A DNA stretch of 64,000 nt from Azospirillum picis (GCF_017876115.1 NZ_JAGINO010000003.1:1-64000), one strand, 5' to 3'. Positions 52,063 through 61,719 are shown, numbered from the stretch's first letter. Made by a program: numbers and translations. The notes: generated by a model not told the origin, from the sequence alone.

Positions 52063-54312
52063 ATGCTTCCGTCCGACCTTTTCCTGGCCGACCCGACCCT
52101 TCTCGCGCCCTTCGCCCGCCGCACCGGAGGCGGCATCGGTCTTTCCCGCAGCGCCGAACCGGTCGCCGCCGCCGAAGCGCTCGACGACCTGACCGGGGCG
52201 CTCGACCAGTGCCGCGGCCTGCTGCTGTCCGGCGGGGTGGAAGCCCCCGGCCGGTATCGCCGTCAGGCGCTCGGGTTCGTCGACCCGCCGCTGGCGGTGA
52301 CCGCCCGTGGCCGCACCGTCCGCATCGATGCCCTGAACCGGCGTGGCGCGCTGCTTTTGCCGGCGGTGGCGGAAGCCCTGCGGTCGCACGAGGCGCTGGC
52401 CGGTCTGGAAGCAGCGCCCTCTCGCGTCACCATGCTGGTCCGCCGCGCCGTCGGCGTGTTCGCCGAGGAGGAGCGCAGCCGCCAGCCCTCGGTCTTCAGC
52501 GTGCTGCGGGCCCTGATGGCGCTGTTCGAGGTCGAGGACGAGCCGTTCCTCGGCCTGTACGGCGCCTTCGGCTATGATCTCGCCTTCCAGTTCGAACCGG
52601 TCCGCAAACGGCTGGACCGGCCCGACGACCAGCGGGACCTGGTGCTGTATCTGCCGGACCGCCTGCTGGTGGTGGACCATGCCGCGGGGGTGGCGCGGCG
52701 CTTCAGCTACGAATTCACGGTCGATGGCGTCTCGACCCTCGGCGTCGCTGGCGGCGGGCGCAGTCACGGCTATCGGCGCGTGGTTGGTGCCGTGGGCGGC
52801 TGCGACCACGCCCCCGGCGAGTACCAGCGGGTGGTCGAGGCGGCGAAGGAGGCGTTCGGTCGTGGAGACCTGTTCGAGGTGGTCCCCGGCCAGACCTTCG
52901 CGGAACCCTGTTCGGACAGTCCGTCCACCGTCTTCCGCCGGCTGCGCGCTGCCAACCCGGCCCCCTACGAGGCGTTGATCAACCTCGGCGACGGCGAGTT
53001 CCTCGTCGCCGCCAGTCCGGAGATGTATGTGCGTGTCAGCCGTGGCCGGGTGGAGACCTGCCCGATTTCCGGCACGGTGGCGCGCGGCGCCGATGCGCTG
53101 GGCGACTCGGCCCAGATCCTGACGCTGCTGAATTCCGCCAAGGATGCCGCCGAACTGACCATGTGCACCGACGTCGACCGCAACGACAAGGCGCGGGTGT
53201 GCGAGCCCGGTTCGGTGCGTGTCGTCGGCCGGCGGATGATAGAACTCTATTCCCGGCTTATCCATACCGTCGACCATGTGGAGGGGCGCCTGCGCGAGGG
53301 CTTCGACTCCCTCGACGCCTTCCTTACCCATTGCTGGGCGGTGACGGTGACGGGGGCGCCGAAGCGTTGGGCGATGCAGTTCCTGGAGGACACCGAGCGT
53401 TCGCCGCGGCGCTGGTATGGCGGTGCATTCGGTCGCATCGGCTTCGACGGCGGCATGGACACCGGCATGACCCTGCGCACCATCCGCATGAAGGACGGCG
53501 TCGCCTATGTCAGGGCCGGTGCCACCCTGTTGTCGGACAGCGATCCCGATGCCGAGGACGCCGAATGCCGCCTGAAGGCTTCCGCCTTCCGCGATGCGGT
53601 GCATGGCAGGACGAACCCGGTCGGGCCGTCTGCGACCATCGTATCATCGCCCGGCATGGCGGCGTCCGCGGGGATGTTGCCCGGACAGGGACGGCGGGTG
53701 CTGCTGGTCGACCATGACGACAGCTTCGTCCACACCCTTGCCGACTATTTCCGCCAGACGGGGGCGAGGGTGATGACCTTGCGTCATACCCACGCGCGAT
53801 CGGCCCTGCGTGACGAGCCGCCGGATCTGCTGGTTCTGTCGCCGGGACCCGGACGGCCGGAGGATTTCGACGTCTGCGGCACCATCGGAGCGGCGCTCGA
53901 CCTCGGCGTGCCGGTCTTCGGCGTCTGCCTGGGGCTGCAGGGGGTGGCGGAGTATTTCGGTGCGTCGCTGGACCGCCTGCCGGAGCCGATGCACGGCAAG
54001 TCGTCCGAACTGAGCCACCAGGAGGGCAGCCTGTTCACCGGGCTGCCGGCCGGCATGCGGGTCGGACGCTACCACTCGCTGGTCGCGCGACGCGGCAGCC
54101 TGCCGCCGGTGCTGCGCGTGACCGCGGACGCCGGGGACAGCGTCGTCATGGCGATCGAACACCGGACGCTGCCGATCGCCGCCGTCCAATTCCATCCGGA
54201 ATCGATCCTGACCCAGGATGGCGGGCATGGGCTGGCGCTGGTCGGCAACGCCATGGCGGCGCTCGCCGGGCGTCGGTGGACACCGGAGCTTGAACGCGAA
54301 GCGGCGGCCTGA
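52063..54312 (+). CDS. trpE(G): Fused anthranilate synthase, TrpE-TrpG
   Basis: This 749-residue enzyme carries both subunits. The N-terminal two thirds are TrpE, the chorismate-binding part (LYGAFGYDLAFQFEP; LVAASPEMYVRV; CPISGTVARGAD; LTMCTDVDRNDKARVCEPGS; GAPKRWAMQFLE; YGGAFGRIGFDGGMDTGMTLRTI). The last 200 residues are the glutamine amidotransferase TrpG, with nucleophile Cys in VFGVCLGLQGVAEYF and His-Glu in VQFHPESIL. It makes anthranilate from chorismate and glutamine. This fusion is typical of Rhizobiales and Azospirillum. The start is ATG 52063, and expression is set by the upstream attenuator. Confidence 0.95.
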   Translation: MLPSDLFLADPTLLAPFARRTGGGIGLSRSAEPVAAAEALDDLTGALDQCRGLLLSGGVEAPGRYRRQALGFVDPPLAVTARGRTVRIDALNRRGALLLPAVAEALRSHEALAGLEAAPSRVTMLVRRAVGVFAEEERSRQPSVFSVLRALMALFEVEDEPFLGLYGAFGYDLAFQFEPVRKRLDRPDDQRDLVLYLPDRLLVVDHAAGVARRFSYEFTVDGVSTLGVAGGGRSHGYRRVVGAVGGCDHAPGEYQRVVEAAKEAFGRGDLFEVVPGQTFAEPCSDSPSTVFRRLRAANPAPYEALINLGDGEFLVAASPEMYVRVSRGRVETCPISGTVARGADALGDSAQILTLLNSAKDAAELTMCTDVDRNDKARVCEPGSVRVVGRRMIELYSRLIHTVDHVEGRLREGFDSLDAFLTHCWAVTVTGAPKRWAMQFLEDTERSPRRWYGGAFGRIGFDGGMDTGMTLRTIRMKDGVAYVRAGATLLSDSDPDAEDAECRLKASAFRDAVHGRTNPVGPSATIVSSPGMAASAGMLPGQGRRVLLVDHDDSFVHTLADYFRQTGARVMTLRHTHARSALRDEPPDLLVLSPGPGRPEDFDVCGTIGAALDLGVPVFGVCLGLQGVAEYFGASLDRLPEPMHGKSSELSHQEGSLFTGLPAGMRVGRYHSLVARRGSLPPVLRVTADAGDSVVMAIEHRTLPIAAVQFHPESILTQDGGHGLALVGNAMAALAGRRWTPELEREAAA

Positions 54313-54325
54313 GGCCGCCGCTTCG
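54297..54325. terminator. 14-bp inverted repeat over the trpE(G) stop
   Basis: CGAAGCGGCGGCCT and its exact complement flank one base and include the last codons and stop. There is no T-run, but it lies between convergent genes. Confidence 0.5.
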
Positions 54326-54357
54326 AGAGGAAGAAGCTGGAATGACGGGGGAACCCG

Positions 54358-54606
54358 TTATTCCAGCATGCCGAGCGCTTCCTTGTAGAGCTCCAGGATG
54401 GCTTCCTGTTCCTGGCGGTCGGCCTTGTCCATTTTCCGCAGACGGATGATCTGGCGGATGATCTTGGTGTCGAAGCCGGTGCCCTTGGCCTCGGCGTAGA
54501 CTTCCTTGATGTCTTCCTGCAGGCCGCGCTTTTCCTCTTCGAGACGCTCGATGCGCTCGACGAAGGATTTCAGGCGATCCGCCGCGATGCCGCCGACGTC
54601 GGACAT
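54358..54606 (-). CDS. gapR: GapR family DNA-binding protein (DUF2312)
   Basis: This 82-residue helical protein matches GapR: ADRLKSFVERIERLEEEKRGLQEDIKEVYAEAKGTGFDTKIIRQIIRLRKMDKADRQEQEAILELYKEALG. In Caulobacter GapR forms a clamp on overtwisted DNA ahead of replication and transcription and stimulates topoisomerases. It is monocistronic and convergent with trpE(G). Confidence 0.95.
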   Translation of the reverse strand: MSDVGGIAADRLKSFVERIERLEEEKRGLQEDIKEVYAEAKGTGFDTKIIRQIIRLRKMDKADRQEQEAILELYKEALGMLE

Positions 54607-55000
54607 GGCATAACCTCAAACGATGGGGGTGTTCGGAAACGGGGCGGGACGATATCGGCGGGCGGAAGGAATGGCAAGCGGACGATGCGCACCGCAGCCG
54701 CGCTCACCGGTGACATCGCGTCCGGCCTGCGGCGCAGCGTCGCGGCTGCCGGCGCACGAGGGTCGATAATCAAGACGTATGTGAACAGCTCATGTCCGTT
54801 TTGTCTCGACGTCGGAAACAATCATACGATTGAACAAGGGCGTTATTCCCTTTGTTGCGATGCGGTGGATAGGCTGGTATTACCATCGGTGTGTTCGGCT
54901 TCACAAAGTCACACGAATCCGGCATGTATGCGCGTCGTCTTAGCCGATGGCCCAACGGGGGTGCCGGGGTCGGCGTATTCGAGGCAGGGGAGTTGCATTA
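54607..55000. other. Divergent intergenic region gapR / pntAA
   Basis: Two inverted repeats occur in an AT-rich patch: CAATC-ATAC-GATTG (54819-54832) and AACAAGGG-N7-CCCTTTGTT (54833-54856). They abut each other and could be an operator for the pnt operon. The rest shows no gene. Confidence 0.45.
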
Positions 55001-56149
55001 ATGAAAGTCGCCATTCCAAAGGAGCGACGTGCTGGCGAGCTTCGCGTGGCCGCCTCACCGGAAACGGTGAAGAAACTGAAGGGGCTGGGACTGGACGTCG
55101 TGGTGGAGAGCGGGGCCGGCCTCGGCTCCAGCATCACCGACGCCGCCTACGAGGCGGCCGGGGCGTCCATCGCCGCCGATGCCGCCTCGGCCCTGGCCGG
55201 CGCCGACATCGTGCTGAAGGTGCAGCGCCCGCTGATCGCCGGCGAAGGGGAACTGGACGAACTGGCGCTGATCGCCAGGGGCGCGCTGCTGTTCGCCATC
55301 CTCAATCCCCACAACAGCCGCGACCACGTGAAGGCCTACGCCGATGCCGGCGTCAACGCCTTCGCCATGGAGTTCATGCCGCGCATCACCCGCGCCCAGG
55401 TCATGGACGTGCTGTCCTCCCAGGCCAACCTCGCCGGCTACAAGGCGGTGGTCGATGCCGCCTCCGAATATGGCCGGGCCTTTCCGATGATGATGACCGC
55501 CGCCGGCACGGTGCCGCCGGCGCGCGCCTTCATCATGGGCGTCGGCGTCGCCGGCCTCCAGGCGATCGCCACCGCCAAGCGGCTGGGCGCCATCGTCTCG
55601 GCGACCGACGTGCGCCCGGCGGTGAAGGAGCAGGTGCAGTCGCTGGGCGGCAGCTTCGTCGCGGTGGAGAACGACGAGTTCCGCCAAGCGGAGACCGCCG
55701 GCGGCTATGCCAAGGAGATGTCGGACGACTACAAGCGCCAGCAGGCGGCGCTGGTCGCCGAGCACATCAGGAAGCAGGACATCGTCGTCACCACGGCGCT
55801 GATCCCCGGCCGCAAGGCGCCGATCCTGGTGACGGCGGAGCATGTGGCGTCGATGAAGCCGGGCTCGGTGATCATCGACCTGGCGGTGGAGCAGGGCGGC
55901 AACGTCGAGGGCTCCAAGCTGGGCGAGGTGGTGACCACGGCCAACGGCGTGAAGATCGTCGGCCATGCCAACTACGCCAGCCGCATCGCCGAGAGCGCCT
56001 CGCTGCTCTATGCCAAGAACCTGCTGGCGCTGCTGACGGCGCTGCACGGGAAAGAAACCGGCGTGGCCGTCAACTGGGACGACGAGATCGTCAAGGCCAT
56101 CGCGCTGACCCGCGACGGCGCCGTCGTCCATCCCGCCTTCGCCGGCTGA
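55001..56149 (+). CDS. pntAA: NAD(P) transhydrogenase subunit alpha, part 1
   Basis: This 382-residue protein is the soluble NAD(H)-binding domain I of proton-translocating transhydrogenase. It starts [21 protein letters not shown]. The Rossmann loop is [27 protein letters not shown], preceded by RAFIMG. The three-polypeptide form is typical of alphaproteobacteria such as Rhodospirillum. Using the proton motive force, the complex reduces NADP+ with NADH. The order pntAA-pntAB-pntB with gaps of 25 and 4 bases indicates one operon. Confidence 0.96.
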   Translation: MKVAIPKERRAGELRVAASPETVKKLKGLGLDVVVESGAGLGSSITDAAYEAAGASIAADAASALAGADIVLKVQRPLIAGEGELDELALIARGALLFAILNPHNSRDHVKAYADAGVNAFAMEFMPRITRAQVMDVLSSQANLAGYKAVVDAASEYGRAFPMMMTAAGTVPPARAFIMGVGVAGLQAIATAKRLGAIVSATDVRPAVKEQVQSLGGSFVAVENDEFRQAETAGGYAKEMSDDYKRQQAALVAEHIRKQDIVVTTALIPGRKAPILVTAEHVASMKPGSVIIDLAVEQGGNVEGSKLGEVVTTANGVKIVGHANYASRIAESASLLYAKNLLALLTALHGKETGVAVNWDDEIVKAIALTRDGAVVHPAFAG

Positions 56150-56174
56150 CCGGGCGCCCGAGGAGACTATCGCA

Positions 56175-56609
56175 ATGGATCAGACCCAACTGTCCGCCCG
56201 TATTGCCGAGCTCAAGGCGAACCTCGCCGCGCTCAGCCAGCAGGCCGACCAGCTCGCCGCCCAAGTCGCCCACTCGGCCCAGCCCGTCGCCGAGGCCGCC
56301 GGCGGCCATGGCAGCTTCTTCGTCACCGGCCTGACGGTGCTCGTGCTCGCCTGCTTCGTCGGCTACTACGTCGTCTGGCGCGTCACCCCGGCGCTGCACT
56401 CGCCGCTGATGGCCGTCACCAATGCAGTGTCGTCGGTCATCATCGTCGGCGCCCTGATCGCCGCCGGCCCCGCAGGCCCAATCTTTGGCGATGGGGGCTT
56501 CTCCAAGGTCCTCGGCTTCCTCGCCGTCATCCTGGCAAGCGTCAACATCTTCGGCGGCTTCCTGGTGACCCAGCGCATGCTCTCCATGTTCAAGAAGAAG
56601 GGCAAGTAA
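56175..56609 (+). CDS. pntAB: NAD(P) transhydrogenase subunit alpha, part 2 (membrane)
   Basis: A 144-residue subunit with an N-terminal polar helical extension of about 55 residues and four membrane helices. Conserved segments are [25 protein letters not shown] and [20 protein letters not shown]. It forms part of the proton channel with PntB. Confidence 0.95.
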   Translation: MDQTQLSARIAELKANLAALSQQADQLAAQVAHSAQPVAEAAGGHGSFFVTGLTVLVLACFVGYYVVWRVTPALHSPLMAVTNAVSSVIIVGALIAAGPAGPIFGDGGFSKVLGFLAVILASVNIFGGFLVTQRMLSMFKKKGK

Positions 56610-56613
56610 GACC

Positions 56614-58008
56614 ATGGAAACCTTGTCGGCCCTTCTCTATCTCGTCGCGTCGATCTGCTTCATCATGGCGCTGCGCGGGCTTTCCAGCCCGGAGACCTCG
56701 CGCCAGGGCAACATCTACGGCATGGTCGGCATGACCATCGCCATCCTGACCACGCTGGCCTCGCCCATCGTCCAGTCCTACTGGATGATCGTGCTCGGCA
56801 TCGCCATCGGCGGCGCCATCGGCTATGTCGTGGCCAAGAAGATCGAGATGACGGCGCTGCCGCAGCTCGTCGCAGCCTTCCACTCGCTGGTCGGCCTCGC
56901 GGCGGTGTTCGTGGCGCTTGCCGCCTTCTACTCGCCGGAGGCCTACGGCATCGGCGTGCGCGGCGCCATCGCCAAGGGCTCGCTGGTCGAGATGGCGCTC
57001 GGCACCGCCATCGGCGCCATCACCTTCACCGGCTCCATCGTCGCCTTCGCCAAGCTCCAGGGTCTGGTCACCGGCAAGCCGCTGGTCTTCCCGATGCAGC
57101 ACCCGCTGAACGCGGCGCTCGGCGTGCTGACGCTCATCCTGATCATCTGGCTGGTGCAGTCGAACTCGTCCGCCGCCATGTGGCTGATCGTCCTGGTGGC
57201 CCTGGCGCTCGGCTTCCTGCTGATCCTACCGATCGGTGGCGCCGACATGCCGGTGGTGATCTCGATGCTGAACAGCTATTCCGGCTGGGCGGCCTGCGGC
57301 ATCGGCTTCACGCTGCAGAACAACCTGCTGATCATCACCGGCGCGCTGGTGGGCTCCTCGGGTGCGATCCTGTCCTACATCATGTGCAAGGGCATGAACC
57401 GCTCGATCTTCAACGTCATCCTCGGCGGCTTCGGCGGCGAGAGTGCGGCTGCCGGCGGTGCGGCCAAGGGGCCGCAGGGCTCGGTGAAGGCCGGCTCGGC
57501 CGAGGACGCCGCCTACATCATGAAGAACGCCCAGTCCGTCATCATCGTTCCCGGCTACGGCATGGCGGTTGCCCAGGCCCAGCATGCGCTGCGCGAGATG
57601 GCCGACGTGCTGAAGCACGAGGGTGTCGACGTGAAGTACGCCATCCACCCGGTGGCGGGGCGCATGCCGGGCCACATGAACGTGCTGCTGGCCGAGGCCA
57701 ACGTGCCCTACGACGAGGTGTTCGAGCTGGAGGACATCAACCGCGACTTCGGCACGGCCGACGTGGCTTTCGTCATCGGCGCCAACGACGTGACCAACCC
57801 GGCGGCCAAGACCGACCCGGCCAGCCCGATCTACGGCATGCCGATCCTCGACGTCGAGAAGGCCAAGACGGTGTTCTTCATCAAGCGCGGCATGGCGGCC
57901 GGCTATGCCGGCGTCGAGAACGAGCTGTTCTTCCGCCCCAACACCATGATGCTGTTTGGCGACGCCAAGAAGGTCACCGAAGAGGTCGTCAAGGCGATGG
58001 AGGCCTGA
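56614..58008 (+). CDS. pntB: NAD(P) transhydrogenase subunit beta
   Basis: This 464-residue subunit has about nine membrane helices and then a C-terminal NADP(H)-binding domain III with VIIVPGYGMAVAQAQHALREM, YAIHPVAGRMPGHMNVLLAEA and GANDVTNPAAKTDPASPIYGMP. It follows pntAB by 4 bases. A strong terminator ends the operon. Confidence 0.97.
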   Translation: METLSALLYLVASICFIMALRGLSSPETSRQGNIYGMVGMTIAILTTLASPIVQSYWMIVLGIAIGGAIGYVVAKKIEMTALPQLVAAFHSLVGLAAVFVALAAFYSPEAYGIGVRGAIAKGSLVEMALGTAIGAITFTGSIVAFAKLQGLVTGKPLVFPMQHPLNAALGVLTLILIIWLVQSNSSAAMWLIVLVALALGFLLILPIGGADMPVVISMLNSYSGWAACGIGFTLQNNLLIITGALVGSSGAILSYIMCKGMNRSIFNVILGGFGGESAAAGGAAKGPQGSVKAGSAEDAAYIMKNAQSVIIVPGYGMAVAQAQHALREMADVLKHEGVDVKYAIHPVAGRMPGHMNVLLAEANVPYDEVFELEDINRDFGTADVAFVIGANDVTNPAAKTDPASPIYGMPILDVEKAKTVFFIKRGMAAGYAGVENELFFRPNTMMLFGDAKKVTEEVVKAMEA

Positions 58009-58050
58009 CCAGCCGTCAAAGTCCGGTCGGCAAGACGGTTTGACAGGACA

Positions 58051-58087
58051 GGGCGCGGGGAGCGAGGCTCCACGCGCCTTTTTTTTC
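58051..58087 (+). terminator. Terminator of the pnt operon
   Basis: GGCGCG-GGGAGC and GCTCC-ACGCGCC form a GC-rich stem around GAG, followed by a run of eight T. Confidence 0.9.
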
Positions 58088-58116
58088 GCTCACCGCACCG
58101 ATAAGGATCCGGAGCC

Positions 58117-58404
58117 ATGACTGCCTACATCATCGCGGATGTCCGTGTGACCGATCCTGTCGCCTATGAGGTCTACAAGTCCCTCTCTCCCGATGCGGTC
58201 GCCAAGGCCGGTGGCCGCTTTCTCAGCCGTGGCGGCGAGACGGCGGTGCTGGAAGGCGATTGGCTGCCCAATCGCGTGGTGATCCTCGAATTCCCCGACA
58301 TGGCCGCCGCACTCGCCTTCTACGACAGTCCGGCCTATGTGCGCGCCCGCGAGGCCCGACGCGACGCCGCCGACTTCAGGATGATCGTGGTCGCCGGACT
58401 GTAG
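58117..58404 (+). CDS. DUF1330 domain-containing protein
   Basis: This 95-residue dimeric alpha-beta-barrel-like protein has the DUF1330 pattern: AYIIADVRVTDPVAYEVYKSLSPDAVAKAGGRFLSRGG, LEFPDMAAALAFYDSPAYVRARE. Members are small ferredoxin-fold proteins of unknown function, some near detoxification enzymes. It starts after GGAGCC just behind the pnt terminator. Confidence 0.9.
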   Translation: MTAYIIADVRVTDPVAYEVYKSLSPDAVAKAGGRFLSRGGETAVLEGDWLPNRVVILEFPDMAAALAFYDSPAYVRAREARRDAADFRMIVVAGL

Positions 58405-58422
58405 CGGCGAAGACGGCGGGCA

Positions 58423-58452
58423 CCGTCGGTTACACGTTACCGTCGATTACAC
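58423..58452. repeat. 13-bp direct repeat, one mismatch
   Basis: CCGTCGGTTACAC (58423) and CCGTCGATTACAC (58440) start 17 bases apart in the 150-base gap after the DUF1330 gene. They could be a tandem binding site for the small gene downstream. Confidence 0.35.
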
Positions 58453-58554
58453 AAGGACCGAAGTCGGACACACGCCGGCAACACGGCCCTGCTAACGCTA
58501 GGCACCGGAAGCCGGCCGGACACGACGGACGGCTCGCCTGAGGGAGCCGGCGCC

Positions 58555-58683
58555 ATGGACAAGTTCGACGATAGCGAACCCGCCGATTCGCAGATCGCCT
58601 TGTGGACCCGCATCGCCTTGGCGATCCTGCTGGTCGGCCTCCTGCTGTGCGGCGTGTCCCTCTATCTGCTGGCCGAAGCCTGA
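58555..58683 (+). CDS. 42-residue single-pass membrane protein
   Basis: ATG 58555 follows GAGGGAG. The product MDKFDDSEPADSQIALWTRI continues into one hydrophobic helix ending CGVSLYLLAEA. The acidic N-terminus and single helix suggest an inner-membrane peptide. The AGGGAG of its ribosome binding site is complementary to CUCCCU in the candidate small RNAs. Function unknown. Confidence 0.55.
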   Translation: MDKFDDSEPADSQIALWTRIALAILLVGLLLCGVSLYLLAEA

Positions 58684-58740
58684 CAGCCGCGGCGGGTTGG
58701 CTCGATCCAAAAACATGCCGGGGTGGGCGCCATAAATCAC

Positions 58741-58766
58741 AATTGGGAAGCGCTATATACCCAATT
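58741..58766. promoter_or_regulatory. Dyad around a TATATA -10 upstream of the ABC transporter
   Basis: AATTGGG (58741-58747) and CCCAATT (58760-58766) form a perfect 7-bp inverted repeat with TATATA (58754-58759) inside. It lies 86 bases before the binding-protein gene and looks like an operator over a promoter. Confidence 0.5.
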
Positions 58767-58851
58767 CTCTTCGGCAATTATGTGAAAACAACTCTTCCCC
58801 CGCACCCTGTTCGTGCTAAATAGCGTCGGAAACCCAGCCGAGGATGATCCG

Positions 58852-59883
58852 ATGCTCCGCTTGACCCGCCGCTCCACCCTTGCCGCCCTGATCGCCCTGG
58901 CGTCGGCTGCCGCCGCGGTGCCCGGCATCGCCCGTGCCGCTGATCCGGTGAAGCTGGAGATCGGTTACATCCCGATCCTGGCGGCATCCCCGCTGTTCAT
59001 CGTCGACGGCAAGGGATGGGCGAAAGAGGCCGGGATCGAGCTGAAGCTGACCCGGTTCGAGTCGGGTCCGCATGCCATCCAGGCCATGGCGGCCGGTCAG
59101 ATCGACCTGCTCTATGCCGGCGTGGCGCCGGTTCTGGTTGCCCGCACCAAGGGTGTGGACATCTCCGTCATCGCGAATTCGGCGGTGGAGGAAATGGTGG
59201 TTGCCGGCCGTGGTGCCTTCGCCAAGGCGGTTGGGGACAAGCCGACCGCAGACAGTTTCAAGAAGTTCGCCGCCGATACCGGCCGCAAGGTCAAGATTGG
59301 GACGCAGCCGCCGGGCTCGGTTCCGGATACCGTGCTGAAATACTGGTTGTTCAAGGTCGTGAAGGTCGACCCCGCGGATGTCGAACTCGTACCGATGGGC
59401 ATTGAGAAGACCCAGCAGGCGCTGCTGGCCGGCGCACTCGATGCCGCCACCATCCGCGAGCCGACGGTGACCGTGACCCAGCAGATGGACCCCGGCGTCG
59501 TCCTGCTCGCCACCGGCGCCCAGATGTTCCCGGACCAACCCGGCACGGTGGTCTCGGCCCGCGGCGAGGTGCTGAAGAAGAACCCGGAGGCCATCAAGGC
59601 GCTCATCAAGGCGCATGTCCGCGCCGTCGATCTGATCAAGGCGGACCCGGCCGGGTCCGCCAAGCTGGTGAACAACTATCTGGGCAAGGGCCTGCTGGAG
59701 CCGGCGACGCTCGAAGCCGCCTTCAAGGGGCCGGGGTCCAACTTCGTCGCCGACCCGCACAAGGTCGTGCCGGCGGTCGAGCAGATGATGGCCTACACCA
59801 AGGAAATCGGGTCGGCCAGCGAGACGGTGCCGGTGGCCGAGGCCTTCGACTTCAGCTTCTATGACGCCGCGGCGGCCAAGTGA
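58852..59883 (+). CDS. ABC transporter periplasmic binding protein, sulfonate/nitrate/taurine type
   Basis: The 343-residue protein has a signal peptide (MLRLTRRSTLAALIALASAA, cleavage near ARA-AD; a twin-Arg version TRRSTLA is possible) and an NMT1/SsuA fold: KLEIGYIPILAASPLFIVDGKGWAKEAGIEL, AAGQIDLLYAGVAPVLVART, PGSVPDTVLKYWL. It binds a small anion such as an alkanesulfonate, taurine or nitrate. It is the first gene of a three-gene operon with permease and ATPase. Confidence 0.88.
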   Translation: MLRLTRRSTLAALIALASAAAAVPGIARAADPVKLEIGYIPILAASPLFIVDGKGWAKEAGIELKLTRFESGPHAIQAMAAGQIDLLYAGVAPVLVARTKGVDISVIANSAVEEMVVAGRGAFAKAVGDKPTADSFKKFAADTGRKVKIGTQPPGSVPDTVLKYWLFKVVKVDPADVELVPMGIEKTQQALLAGALDAATIREPTVTVTQQMDPGVVLLATGAQMFPDQPGTVVSARGEVLKKNPEAIKALIKAHVRAVDLIKADPAGSAKLVNNYLGKGLLEPATLEAAFKGPGSNFVADPHKVVPAVEQMMAYTKEIGSASETVPVAEAFDFSFYDAAAAK

Positions 59884-60659
59884 GTCGCGGAAGCCCGGAT
59901 CATGCCATGAAGACCCGCAACAAGATCGCCCTGTCGGCGCTGGGCGTCATCGTCTTCCTGCTGATGTGGGAAGCGCTGGCCCGCAGCGGCGTGGTGCCGG
60001 CCCGGCTGCTGCCGTCGCCGAGCGCGGTGCCCGCAGCCTTCCTGACCGAGTTCAGAAGCGGAACCTGGCAGCAGATGGTCCTGGCCAGCCTGTCCCACTA
60101 TCTGGTCGGCCTGGGGCTCGGCACCCTGCTCGGCGTGTCGTTCGGCACGGCGGCGGCACTGTGGGGACGTTGGGACGCCTTCCAGGCCTGGGTCGTGCGC
60201 ATGCTGCGCCCGATCCCGGCGATCGCCTGGATCCCCTTCGCGATCATCTGGTTCGGCGTCAGCGAGGGAGCGGCATCCTTCCTGATCTCGCTTACGGTCT
60301 TCTGGATCAACTATTATGCCAGCTATGCGGCGGTGCGCGCGGTCGACAAGGACCTGATCGAACTCGGTTACGCCTTCGGGCAGGGCGGGCTTATCCCGCG
60401 CCTGTTCAAGATCGTGCTGCCGGGGGCTCTGCCGGGCATCCTGTCCGGCGTGCGTGCCGGGCTGGGGCAGGGATGGATGACCGTGGTCGCGGCCGAGCTG
60501 TTCGGCATCTCCGGGCTCGGCATGCGGATGATGGAGGCGTCTGGGCTGCTGGCAACCAACATCGTCGTGCTCTACATGGTCACCATCGCGCTGCTCTACG
60601 GCGTGTCGGATTTCCTGTTCATGCAAATTCAGTCGCGGGTTCTGTCATGGCAGCGGTGA
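59880..60659 (+). CDS. ABC transporter permease (SsuC/TauC type)
   Basis: This 259-residue inner-membrane permease has about six helices, the conserved WIPFAIIWFGVSEGAASFLI and the EAA-like loop LIELGYAFGQGGLIPRLFKIVLPGALPGILSGVRAGLGQGWMTVVAAELFG. GTG 59880 overlaps the binding-protein stop; ATG 59907 is a second candidate start. It pairs with the ATPase below. Confidence 0.9.
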   Translation: MSRGSPDHAMKTRNKIALSALGVIVFLLMWEALARSGVVPARLLPSPSAVPAAFLTEFRSGTWQQMVLASLSHYLVGLGLGTLLGVSFGTAAALWGRWDAFQAWVVRMLRPIPAIAWIPFAIIWFGVSEGAASFLISLTVFWINYYASYAAVRAVDKDLIELGYAFGQGGLIPRLFKIVLPGALPGILSGVRAGLGQGWMTVVAAELFGISGLGMRMMEASGLLATNIVVLYMVTIALLYGVSDFLFMQIQSRVLSWQR

Positions 60660-61414
60660 CCCTTTCCACAAAGCCCGCGGCTTCGGTCATCGACCTGGAA
60701 GGCGTGTCCATCGGCTACGGCAAGGACGCGCCGCCGGTCCTGGTCGACGTCGACCTGTCGGTGGAGCGCGGCAGCTTCGTCGCCATCGTCGGCCCCTCCG
60801 GCGTCGGCAAGTCCACCCTGCTGCGCGTCGTCGCCGGCCTGCACACCGCACGCGGCGGCAAGGTCACCATCCACCAGGATCAGCGGCCGGGTCACCGGCC
60901 CGTGGGGCTGGTCTTCCAGGATTCGCGGCTTCTGCCCTGGCGCCGGGTGATCCGCAACGTCGAGTTCGGGCTGGAAGGACTGCCGGTCAGCCGTGACGAG
61001 CGCCGGCGCCGCGCGGAGGCAGCGCTCAAGCTGGTCCGCCTGGAAGGCTATGCGGGCCGATGGCCCTACGAGCTGTCCGGCGGCCAGCGCCAGCGAATCG
61101 GCATCGCCCGCGCCATGGCCGTCGATCCGGACATCCTGCTGATGGACGAGCCCTTCGGAGCGCTCGATGCCATCACCCGTCACAACCTGCAGGACGAACT
61201 GCGCCGCATCCACCAGGAAACCGGCAAGACCGTCCTGTTCGTCACCCATGACCTGGAAGAGGCGGTTCACCTGGCCGACCGCATCATCGTGCTCGGGGGT
61301 ACGCCCGCCCGGGTGGTGCGCGACGTCCGCAACTCGGCCGGACGCGACGGGTCGGTCTTCCGCGACCAGGTCGAGCAACTGCGGTCGGAGATCGCCGACA
61401 ACTACAGCATCTGA
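60647..61414 (+). CDS. ABC transporter ATP-binding protein (SsuB/TauB type)
   Basis: The 255-residue ATPase has Walker A GPSGVGKST (about residue 49), LVFQDSRLLPWRRVIRNVEFGLE (the LLPW Q-loop of nitrate/sulfonate/taurine ATPases), signature LSGGQRQRIGIARAM and Walker B ILLMDEPFGALD. It overlaps the permease end by 13 bases. Confidence 0.93.
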   Translation: MAAVTLSTKPAASVIDLEGVSIGYGKDAPPVLVDVDLSVERGSFVAIVGPSGVGKSTLLRVVAGLHTARGGKVTIHQDQRPGHRPVGLVFQDSRLLPWRRVIRNVEFGLEGLPVSRDERRRRAEAALKLVRLEGYAGRWPYELSGGQRQRIGIARAMAVDPDILLMDEPFGALDAITRHNLQDELRRIHQETGKTVLFVTHDLEEAVHLADRIIVLGGTPARVVRDVRNSAGRDGSVFRDQVEQLRSEIADNYSI

Positions 61415-61719
61415 GGGACACCCTCCCGGAGTGCCGGCACACTGTCCGATTTGCGCAGGGCAGGGGGCCGTCACGGCTTTGATTCGTCGGTCCCCTCGGC
61501 TTGTCCCAAAGTCTGGTGACAGGGCATCGGCCAAGCCGCGGGCACGCCTTGGTCTCGACCTCCGACCATCTTTCCGCCCGCCACGCTTATGCTGTTTGGC
61601 CGGATTGGCAGCGTGCGGCGTCTCAACCCATTGTGAAGATCCTAATCCATTTGAGTTGCCCGCCGTGCGCCCGTGAGGCGGCATCGCGCAGCGCGGGTGG
61701 CCACCAAGAGGGGATCGCT
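61415..61719. other. Intergenic region before the PagL-like gene
   Basis: No gene, repeat or terminator that I can support. It should contain the promoter of the deacylase-like gene. Confidence 0.4.

Noticed and set aside
51886..53604. 572-codon open frame on the minus strand
   Set aside because: Antisense to trpE(G) and crosses the trp attenuator; no protein-like features.
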